Assembly: GCA_947573445.1 (NCBI GenBank)
Contig: CANPFR010000013.1
Span: 1 to 38,582, forward strand
Length of the DNA: 38,582 nucleotides
Reading direction: 5' to 3'
DNA from: an uncultured Clostridia bacterium
Lineage (GTDB): Bacteria; Bacillota; Clostridia; TANB77; CAG-508
Shown here piece by piece: positions 8,303 through 15,483 of this stretch (the stretch's first letter is position 1; each line of letters starts with the position of its first letter). The translations under genes and the position numbers were made by a program. The notes under the pieces were generated by a model. That model did not search any database. It saw only the letters and a list, made by a program, of their open reading frames with translations, and was not told the DNA's origin.

Positions 8303-10733
8303 ATGTCATATAATTTTAAAAAAGTAGAAAAAAAATGGCAAGATAAGTGGTATAAAGAAGGAACATTTTATGCGAAACAAGATTTTAAAAATCCAAAAAA
8401 GTGGTATGGATTAGTTGAGTTTCCCTATCCTTCTGGGCAAGGTTTGCATGTGGGGCATCCAAGAAGTTATACAGCATTAGATATTATAGCCAGAAAAAAG
8501 AGACTGGAAGGCTACAATGTTTTATATCCAATTGGTTTTGATGCTTTTGGGCTTCCTGCTGAAAATTATGCCATTAAAAATCACATACATCCTAAAATTA
8601 CAACAGAAAAAAATATCAATCATTTTCGTGAACAATTACAGGCGTTAGGATTTTCATTTGACTGGTCACGAGAAGTTAACACAACCGATCCGAATTATTA
8701 CAAATGGACACAATGGATTTTCATTCAGTTATATAAAAAGGGCTTGGCTTATAAAACAACAATGCCAATCAATTTCTGTACAGGTTGTAAAGTAGGGCTT
8801 GCGAACGAAGAAGTGGTAAATGGTGTTTGTGAAAGATGTGGAAGTACCGTTGTGCAAAAGGAAAAATCTCAATGGATGCTAAAAATCACACAATATGCAC
8901 AAAGATTAATAGATGACTTGGATGATGTCAATTTTCTGGATAAAATCAAAGCCCAACAAAAAAACTGGATTGGCAGAAGTGAAGGTGCAGAAGTCAATTT
9001 CAAAATTGATGGAACAGACGAAAATTTAGTAATCTACACAACCAGACCAGATACAATTTTCGGTAGCACCTACATGGTAGTTGCACCAGAACATAAATTA
9101 ATAGAAAAATATGCAGATAAAATTGAAAATTTAGATGAAATTAAAGCCTATCAAAAAAAAGCTGCGTTAAAATCAGATTTTGAGCGTAGTGAATTAAATA
9201 AAGAAAAAACAGGTGTAGAAATCAAAGGTTTGCAAGCAATTAATCCACTGAATCATGAAAAAATGCCAATTTGGGTTTCCGATTATGTTTTAATTACTTA
9301 TGGAACAGGAGCTATTATGGCAGTTCCAGCCCATGATGACAGAGATTTTGAATTTGCCCAAAAATTTGGTTTGCCAATCAAACAAGTAATCAAACCAAAA
9401 GACGATTCTGTTGAAGTTGATTTACAAAATAGAGCATTTACAGATGTTGAAGAAGGAATTGCTATAAATTCTCGGATTGATTGACGGTCTTTCTGTAAAA
9501 GAAGCCATTCAAAAAGTGATTGAATATATAGAATCAAACCAGATAGGAACCAAAAAGGTTAATTACAAATTACGTGATTGGGTATTTTCGCGTCAAAGGT
9601 ATTGGGGTGAACCAATTCCAATGGTGTATTGTGAAACTTGTGGTTGGGTGCCAATTCCAGAGGAAGAATTACCACTTAAATTACCAGATATTGAAGATTA
9701 TGAGCCAGGTGAAAATGGAGAATCGCCACTTGCCAAACAATTAGACTGGATTCAAACAACATGTCCACACTGTGGAAAAACAGCCAAACGCGAAACAGAT
9801 ACCATGCCACAATGGGCTGGTTCTTCATGGTATTTTTTGAGATATATGGATCCACATAATGATGAAGAATTAGCTTCAAAAGAAGCTTTAGAATATTGGT
9901 CGCCAATTGACTGGTACAATGGCGGAATGGAACATACGACGTTACATTTGCTTTATTCAAGATTCTGGCACAAATTTTTGTATGATATTGATGTTGTGCC
10001 AACCAAAGAACCATATCAAAAACGTACTTCACATGGTATGATTTTGGGAACCAATGGTGAAAAAATGTCAAAATCCAAAGGAAATGTCATCAATCCAGAT
10101 GATATTATTGAGGAGTTTGGTGCTGATACATTCCGTGTTTATGAAATGTTTATGGGACCTTTTGATCAAGTGGCAGCATGGTCAATGGAAAGTATTCGTG
10201 GTTGTGGCAAGTTTTTGGATCGTGTTTGGAATTTAAAAGAGATGCTAGTGGATGAAGAAAATTATTTACCAGAACATGAAAAGATGATGCACAAAGCGAT
10301 TAAAAAAGTAAGTTCTGATATCGAAGAAATGAAGTTCAACACAGCTATTGCAACGTTTATGACAATGGTTAATGAATTTTATAAAGACAAAAAATTGTCA
10401 AAAGGTGAATACAAGACCTTTTTGCAATTATTAAATCCATTTGCACCACATATAACAGAGGAATTGTTTGAAGAAGTTGGTGAAAGTCAAACCATAGCTC
10501 AAACACCTTGGCCAACTTATGATGAAACGAAAACAATTGATGATGTAATTGAAATTCCTGTTCAAATCAATGGAAAAATGAAAGTTGTTGTCCATGTCTC
10601 CAAAGATGCGGAAGAAGAGGAGGTTAAACAAGTCGTACATGCCAATCTTGTTGTTCAAAAGAATTTGGAAGGTAAAAACATTGTAAAAGAGATTTATGTT
10701 GGTGGAAAGATTTACAATATCGTTGTCAAATAG
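8303..10733 (+). CDS. leuS: Leucyl-tRNA synthetase (LeuRS), +1 recoded at CGG codon 391
   Basis: Read with one +1 shift this is an 809-residue class I synthetase, matching bacterial LeuRS (about 800). It charges tRNA-Leu in the cytosol. The HIGH signature is GLHVGH (about 47-53). The CP1 editing domain has [19 protein letters not shown] (about 240-258). A Zn-type CxxC pair occurs at FCTGC and CERCG, and another near CETC/CPHC. KMSKS is [10 protein letters not shown] (about 583-592), followed by the anticodon-binding domain. The zero frame runs to INS, then CGG ATT GAT TGA stops at 9484. Skipping C9473 gives [14 protein letters not shown], the conserved LeuRS sequence (NSG...DGL). Everything on both sides is intact and the gene should be essential, so decay is unlikely. 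AATGGAGGA precedes the ATG. The RBBP9-type gene follows after 11 bp. Confidence 0.93.
9473..9475 (+). other. Candidate +1 recoding site: in-frame CGG in leuS
   Basis: P-site codon TCT, then CGG A. The zero frame stops three codons later at TGA. Skipping C9473 reads GGA and restores the conserved glycine of the NSG-DGL segment. Confidence 0.85.
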
Positions 10734-10744
10734 GAGGTAAATAA

Positions 10745-11309
10745 ATGAAAAATGTTTTTGTGATTCATGGATATAATGGTGATACAAGTGAAACATTTGG
10801 ACCTTACCTGAAAAGTGAGTGTGAAACACGAAAAATAACCTGTTTTTTACCAATTTTTCCTGTAAAACAAGAGGCAACTTTTGAAAAATGGGTTAGAGTA
10901 ATGGATGAATTTTTGGAAAAAGGCTTAATTCATGAACAAACAATCGTAATTGCACATAGTTTAGGAACACAGTTTTGGGTCAAATATGCTTTTTTGAGGA
11001 ATCTTCGGTATTCAAACATTTATTAGCATAGCAGGTTTTGTAGAGATGCAAGCCCAAAGACAAGATTTACAAGAAGTTGTGAGCAGATTTAAGCCGAGTG
11101 ACTCAGCATATCAAGCGTTTGAGAAATTTGCTGTAAGACGATATGCGATTTATAGTGACAATGATCATCTCAATCCTCAACAAGAATTGGAGAGATATGC
11201 GGAAAAAATAAAGGCACAAAAAGTATTTGTCAAAGGAATTGGACATTGTGGTAGAAAATCTGGTGTAAAGGAATTGCCAGAGGTAATAAGAATGCTGGAT
11301 GAAGATTAG
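10745..11309 (+). CDS. RBBP9/YdeN-type alpha/beta hydrolase, +1 recoded at CGG codon 88
   Basis: Read through the shift this is a 187-residue serine hydrolase of the RBBP9/YdeN family. It starts VFVIHGYNGD (oxyanion region), has the nucleophile in IAHSLGTQ (Ser about residue 71), the acid in YSDNDHLN (about 137) and the His in GIGHCG (about 167). Length fits the family. The zero frame stops at 11026 after CGG TAT TCA. Dropping C11006 gives RNLGIQTFISIAGFVEM, the expected beta-strand after the nucleophile helix, and continues to 11309. A consensus AGGAGG precedes the ATG, 11 bp after leuS, so it is probably co-transcribed. The physiological substrate is unknown. Without the shift the protein would lack its Asp and His. 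Confidence 0.85.
11006..11008 (+). other. Candidate +1 recoding site: in-frame CGG in hydrolase gene
   Basis: P-site codon CTT, then CGG T. The zero frame stops after six codons. Skipping C11006 reads GGT (Gly) and rejoins the catalytic C-terminal half. Confidence 0.8.
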
Positions 11310-11385
11310 CAATAGAATATAAAAAAAGGTATCGACTAATTATGACAAAATTTGCTATTTTTCGTCAAGTAAAGAGAAATAAAAT

Positions 11386-11425
11386 AAAAAACTCGTGTTT
11401 TCAATCGAAAATGCGAGTTTTTTTT
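11386..11425 (+). terminator. Rho-independent terminator after leuS-hydrolase unit
   Basis: A long stem (AAAACTCG... with ...CGAGTTTT, closed by TTTTC/GAAAA and a 4-nt loop, two wobble pairs) is followed by a run of T. The rest of 11310-11648 holds no gene. Confidence 0.85.
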
Positions 11426-11512
11426 AGGAAAAAAATATTTTGTTAACTAAATAATAGGGTAACAGATAAAATAACTGTTAAAAAACCAAAGCTGATAAAG
11501 TATAATTTAAAA

Positions 11513-11570
11513 CCATCCACAAAGTTTTCCACATTATCCACACCTAATAAAATTCAAATTCTGTGGATAA
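11513..11570. other. Cluster of four DnaA-box-like 9-mers
   Basis: Two perfect DnaA boxes lie here: TTATCCACA at 11534-11542, and its reverse complement TGTGGATAA at 11562-11570. A one-mismatch box, TTTTCCACA, abuts at 11525-11533, and a weaker CCATCCACA lies at 11513-11521. The flanks are very A+T-rich. No dnaA, dnaN or gidA gene is nearby, so this is more likely a DnaA-binding or titration cluster than the origin, though an origin cannot be ruled out. Confidence 0.6.
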
Positions 11571-11648
11571 AATCGTAAAAACATTATGTAGTTTCAACAA
11601 ATTAAATCAAAATTTTACACAAAAATGAAAAAAATCTAAAAATTACTA

Positions 11649-11677
11649 TTGACATTTTTCAAAAAGGAGCATATAAT
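11649..11677 (+). promoter_or_regulatory. Consensus SigA promoter of the metal-resistance operon
   Basis: Perfect TTGACA (11649-11654), 17-bp spacer and perfect TATAAT (11672-11677). The ArsR/SmtB operator follows 5 bp after the -10, so repressor binding would cover the transcription start. Confidence 0.9.
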
Positions 11678-11682
11678 ATAAA

Positions 11683-11704
11683 CATATGAACAAATATTCA
11701 TATG
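11683..11704. promoter_or_regulatory. ArsR/SmtB-family operator
   Basis: A perfect inverted repeat with arms CATATGAA and TTCATATG around a 6-bp spacer (CAAATA). It carries the TGAA...TTCA core known for SmtB/CzrA/CadC-type operators. It overlaps the expected transcription start of the downstream repressor gene, implying autoregulation. Confidence 0.88.
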
Positions 11705-11718
11705 AAAAGGAGAAAATA

Positions 11719-12072
11719 ATGGATTTTGAAATAGCAGAACAAAATGTTGTTGATTTTGAGAAAATCAATAAAATCAAGAAAATTTTACCGCAAGATGAGT
11801 TAATTTTTGAAATGGCTGAATTATTTAAAGTGTTTGGTGATTCCACTAGAATGAAAATCATAAGTGCCCTATTAGAAGAGGAATTATGTGTAGGTGATAT
11901 TGCCGTTTTAACCAATTCTACGCCATCAGCAATTTCACATCAATTGCGTGTTTTGAAACAGGCTAAATTAGTCAAATATAGAAAAGAAGGAAAAATTGTT
12001 TATTATTCATTAGATGATGAGCATGTAAGACAGATTTATGAGAAAGGGCGTGAGCATGTTGAAGAAGTATGA
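11719..12072 (+). CDS. ArsR/SmtB-family metal-responsive repressor (Zn/Co/Cd-type)
   Basis: A 117-residue winged-helix repressor that should release the operator at 11683-11704 when it binds metal. The HTH is LCVGDIAVLTNSTPSAISHQLRVLKQAKLV, with the wing at YRKEGKIVYYSL. The last helix has D-x-H, then His 11 residues on, then E three later (DDEHVRQIYEKGREHVEE). This matches the alpha-5 Zn/Co site of CzrA (Asp84, His86, His97, His100), with Glu in place of the last His. The alpha-3 thiolate motif CVC of As/Cd sensors is only CVG, so Zn or Co is the better guess. An upstream in-frame ATG at 11686 lies inside the operator and has no ribosome site. The ATG at 11719 has AAAAGGAG and is chosen. It overlaps the ATPase gene. 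Confidence 0.92.
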   Translation: MDFEIAEQNVVDFEKINKIKKILPQDELIFEMAELFKVFGDSTRMKIISALLEEELCVGDIAVLTNSTPSAISHQLRVLKQAKLVKYRKEGKIVYYSLDDEHVRQIYEKGREHVEEV

Positions 12073-14131
12073 GTTTATTTTAAAAAATTTAGATTGTGCT
12101 AATTGTGCTAATAAAATTCAAAATAAAATTGCTGAAAATCAGGAATTTCAAAATGTTGTGGTTAATTTCAACACATTAAGATTAACTTATGAGGCAGAAA
12201 CTGAAAACAAAGTCAAAATTGTTCAAATTGTAAAATCACTAGAACCAGAAGTAGAAGTAATGGAAACCCGTTCCAAAAACCAGGAACAAGACAACAAAAC
12301 AGCATTCCAAATCATTCGATTAGTACTAGGGATTGGAATGGCAGGAATTGGTTTTTTAGCAGGATTAGAGACTCAATTAGCCAATAGTTTACTACTTGTT
12401 TCTTATTTTATTTTACTTTATAGAACCATTGGAAATGCGGTTAAACTATTTAAAACGAGTAAAAGTATCAATGAGAACTTTCTTGTTACACTATCTTGTT
12501 TGGGTGCTTATTTTATTGGTGAGCACATGGAAGGATTGATGGTTATCATTCTTTATGAAATAGGAAAAATTTTAGAAGATAAGGCAGTTAACAAGACTAG
12601 GAAGTCGATTTCAGATTTAATGGACATCAAACCAGAATACGCTAATCTAAAAACAGATTCTGGCACACAACAAGTTGCTCCAGAAACGGTAAAAATAGGT
12701 GATATTGTTATTGTGAAACAAGGTGAAAAAATCCCCTTAGATGGTATGGTTATGAAAGGAGAAGCAAATTTAGATACTTCCTCTTTAACAGGAGAAAGTG
12801 CTTTGGCAAAAGTTTCCATTGGTGAAGAAGTTTTATCAGGTAGCATTAATGTGCAAGGAATGTTAGAAGTTAGAGTAACTGAAAAATACGAAGACAGTAC
12901 AGTTAATAAAATTCTAGAATTAGTCCAAAATGCTACTGATAAAAAAGCTAAAACAGAAACATTTGTTAACAAAGCATCTAAAATATATACTCCCCTTGTT
13001 ATTCTAGTGGCTATTTTCGTGGCGATTAGTTTGCCATTTTTGGGAGGTATCAGTTATACAGAAAGTATTTATCGTGCTTTAATTTTCTTAGTAGTTTCAT
13101 GCCCATGTGCGATTGCAATTTCGGTTCCACTAAGTTATTTTTCAGGAATTGGTAAGGCTTCTAAAAGAGGAATTTTAATTAAGGGAAGTGATTATTTAGA
13201 TAGTCTAAAAGACATCCAAGAAATTGTTTTTGATAAAACAGGAACACTAACAAAAGGAAAATTTGAAGTAACTAAAATAAAAGTATATGATGAAAAGTTT
13301 ACCCAAGATCAAGTTTTAGAATTGGCACAGTTAGGGGAAAGTTTTTCTAACCATCCAATTGCCAAATCCATTCTTACATTTAATCAAACGAAAGTCGATT
13401 CTACGAAAGTTAAGGATTATGAAGAAATAGCAGGAAAAGGAGTTCGATATAAATGGGAGAATCAGACGATATTAGTTGGAAATGCCGATTTTGTACAAAC
13501 GAATGAAAAAATTGACGGAACTGCTATTTTTATAAAAGTAGACAAAGAACTTGTAGGAGTAATTTGTTTGCAGGACACCATAAAAGAAGGAACAAGAGAA
13601 GCATTTCAGGTCATTCATGCACAGGGAATCCAAACCAGAATGTTTACAGGAGATAACAAACAAGTGGCTGAAAAAATTGCGAAAGAACTTGAAATAACAG
13701 AAGTCCAATCAGAAATGCTTCCTACTGATAAATATCAGGAAATGGAAAAATTGTTAAAAAATAGGAAAAACTCTGGCAAAATTGCATTTGTTGGAGATGG
13801 AATTAATGATGCACCAGTATTAGCCATTAGTGATATCGGAATTTCCATGGGAGGTGTTGGTTCTCAATCTGCAATAGAAGCGTCAGATGTAGTTATCATG
13901 ACAGATAACATTCATAGAATAATAGATGGTATTCAAATATCGAAAAAAACAAGTCGCATCATCAAACAAAATCTAATTTTTGCAATTGGAATCAAAATAT
14001 TAGTTTTGATTTTAAGTACATTTGGTATTTCCAATATGTGGCAAGCCATATTTGCGGATGTGGGAGTGACTTTACTGACAATTTTAAACACATTAAGAAT
14101 CTTAAAAAGCGAAAAGAGAGAAAAAATATAG
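12056..14131 (+). CDS. P1B-type heavy-metal-exporting ATPase (Zn/Cd type)
   Basis: A 691-residue integral membrane pump that exports divalent metal at the cost of ATP. The N-terminal HMA domain has LDCANCANK (metal-binding CxxC, about 12-20). The transmembrane metal site is SCPCAIAISVP (about 347), the phosphorylation site DKTGTLTKG (about 392), the nucleotide-binding HP motif SFSNHPIAKS (about 428) and the hinge GDGINDAPVL (about 579). The Asp in the last membrane helix (FADVGVTLL) fits the P1B-2 Zn/Cd/Pb class (CadA/ZntA). The start at 12056 overlaps the repressor's last codons and suggests translational coupling. An earlier ATG at 12038 lacks a ribosome site. With the repressor it forms a two-gene metal-efflux operon ending at the terminator at 14135. 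Confidence 0.92.
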   Translation: MLKKYEFILKNLDCANCANKIQNKIAENQEFQNVVVNFNTLRLTYEAETENKVKIVQIVKSLEPEVEVMETRSKNQEQDNKTAFQIIRLVLGIGMAGIGFLAGLETQLANSLLLVSYFILLYRTIGNAVKLFKTSKSINENFLVTLSCLGAYFIGEHMEGLMVIILYEIGKILEDKAVNKTRKSISDLMDIKPEYANLKTDSGTQQVAPETVKIGDIVIVKQGEKIPLDGMVMKGEANLDTSSLTGESALAKVSIGEEVLSGSINVQGMLEVRVTEKYEDSTVNKILELVQNATDKKAKTETFVNKASKIYTPLVILVAIFVAISLPFLGGISYTESIYRALIFLVVSCPCAIAISVPLSYFSGIGKASKRGILIKGSDYLDSLKDIQEIVFDKTGTLTKGKFEVTKIKVYDEKFTQDQVLELAQLGESFSNHPIAKSILTFNQTKVDSTKVKDYEEIAGKGVRYKWENQTILVGNADFVQTNEKIDGTAIFIKVDKELVGVICLQDTIKEGTREAFQVIHAQGIQTRMFTGDNKQVAEKIAKELEITEVQSEMLPTDKYQEMEKLLKNRKNSGKIAFVGDGINDAPVLAISDIGISMGGVGSQSAIEASDVVIMTDNIHRIIDGIQISKKTSRIIKQNLIFAIGIKILVLILSTFGISNMWQAIFADVGVTLLTILNTLRILKSEKREKI

Positions 14132-14134
14132 TCC

Positions 14135-14169
14135 AAAAAGCAGAAAAAAACTATTTTTCTGCTTTTTTT
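14135..14169 (+). terminator. Rho-independent terminator of metal-efflux operon
   Basis: AAAAAGCAGAAAAA pairs with TTTTTCTGCTTTTT around a 5-nt loop, with a trailing T-run. Confidence 0.9.
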
Positions 14170-14268
14170 ATGTTAAATTAAAAATCCAGCAAACATAGAA
14201 TTATCAACGGATAACAGACACAAAAGCAACTAATTTATGTAAAATTTACATAAATTTTGGAAAAAGTA

Positions 14269-14297
14269 TTGATTTTTCTTCTAAAAAGTGGTAAAAT
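14269..14297 (+). promoter_or_regulatory. Promoter of the exopolysaccharide locus
   Basis: TTGATT (14269-14274) and TAAAAT (14292-14297), 17-bp spacer, with a leader of about 85 nt to the first glycosyltransferase. No later strong promoter was found before 29.1 kb, so the locus may be one long transcript. Confidence 0.6.
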
Positions 14298-14390
14298 GAA
14301 TATAACATGTGATTATAAATTCGTGAATTATACCCTTTTTTACGAATCAAGTACAGTTAGAAAAAATATTGAAAATACATGGAGGATTAA

Positions 14391-15483
14391 ATGAGGAGGA
14401 AGAAAATTTTATATCTAGTGGAGGCGATGCGGTGGCGGAGTGTTTACATATATAGTTGACCTGGCAAACCGAGTGTCGAAGCAAATGGATGTAATCATAG
14501 CGTACTCAATAAGAAAACAAACGCCAAAAGATTTTGAAAGATATTTTAATAAAGACATTAAATTAATCAGAGTCCAGAATTTTACAAGAAGTATTAATCC
14601 AATAAAAGACATAAAAGCAATTTTGGAAGTGAAGAAATTAATCAAAGACGAAAAGCCAGATATTGTACATATGCATTCATCCAAAGCGGGAGCAATCGGT
14701 AGATTGGTGATTTCACCAAAACAAGCAAACTTATTTTATACACCACATAGTTACGCATTTTGTAAAAAAGATGAGTCAAAATTAAAAGTCAAATTTTACA
14801 AAATGGTCGAAAGCCTATTAGGAAAGCGAAAATGTATGACAATTGCTTGTTCCAAAGGGGAATATGAGGAAGCTTTACAACTTACCAAGAACTGTATGTA
14901 CATTAATAATGGCATTGATATAAATGAAATGAATCAAGCGATTTTTGGAGAGCGAGAAAAGAGACTTGATAGAGAAAATTTAAAAATATGTACAGTAGGC
15001 AGGATTGGACCGCAGAAAAATCCAGCATTATTTAATCAAATTGCAGAAAGATTTCCTACCATACAATTTACCTGGATTGGGGATGGTGAATTAAGAGAAG
15101 TGTTAAAATCACCCAATATAAAAGTGTCAGGGTGGTTGGAACGAAAGAAAACAATACAAGAGTTGTATCAAAATGATGTATTTATTTTACCTTCTCTGTG
15201 GGAAGGATTACCAATTACATTATTAGAGGCAATGTATTTGAAAAAAATTTGCTTAGTAAGTGATGTGATGGGTAATCGAGATGTAGTAAAACAAGGAGAA
15301 GACGGGTTTATCTGTCAAACAGAAACAGAATATTGTCAGATAATTGAAACAATAAAAAATGGGAAAATCGATTATTTCATCATGCAAAATCGAGCGAGAG
15401 AAAAGATTTTGGCCAATCACAATATGGACAAGATAGCAGAAGAATATTTAAAAATATATAGTAAAGGAGATGGTTGTTATTAA
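14391..15483 (+). CDS. Glycosyltransferase family 4 (GT-B), first gene of exopolysaccharide locus; +1 recoded at CGG codon 14
   Basis: A 363-residue GT-B glycosyltransferase when read from the ATG at 14391, which has a good GGAGG site. The N-terminus MRRKKILYLVEAMGGGVFTY has the glycine-rich acceptor loop EAxGGGV typical of the family. PDIVHMHSSKAGAIGR is at about 97-112. The donor-site end is LPSLWEGLPITLLEAM (E-x7-E, about 265-280), preceded by VGRIGPQKNP. The zero frame reads ATG CGG TGG CGG and stops at a TGA after nine more codons. Skipping C14430 gives the GGG loop. The frame from 14440 alone would lack the acceptor loop and start without a ribosome site. It overlaps the next gene by 14 bp. 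Confidence 0.85.
14430..14432 (+). other. Candidate +1 recoding site: in-frame CGG in glycosyltransferase gene
   Basis: P-site codon ATG (internal Met13), then CGG T. Skipping C14430 reads GGT GGC GGA, the three-glycine loop. The zero frame ends at TGA nine codons on. P-site re-pairing on TGC by a Met tRNA is implausible. Confidence 0.82.

Noticed and set aside
11513..11570. Chromosomal origin (oriC)
   Set aside because: DnaA boxes are present but dnaA, dnaN, gidA and similar neighbours are not; only a DnaA-binding cluster is claimed.
11686..11718. Upstream ATG as start of the ArsR-family gene
   Set aside because: It lies inside the operator palindrome, has no ribosome site and adds residues not found in the family. 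The ATG at 11719 has AAAAGGAG.
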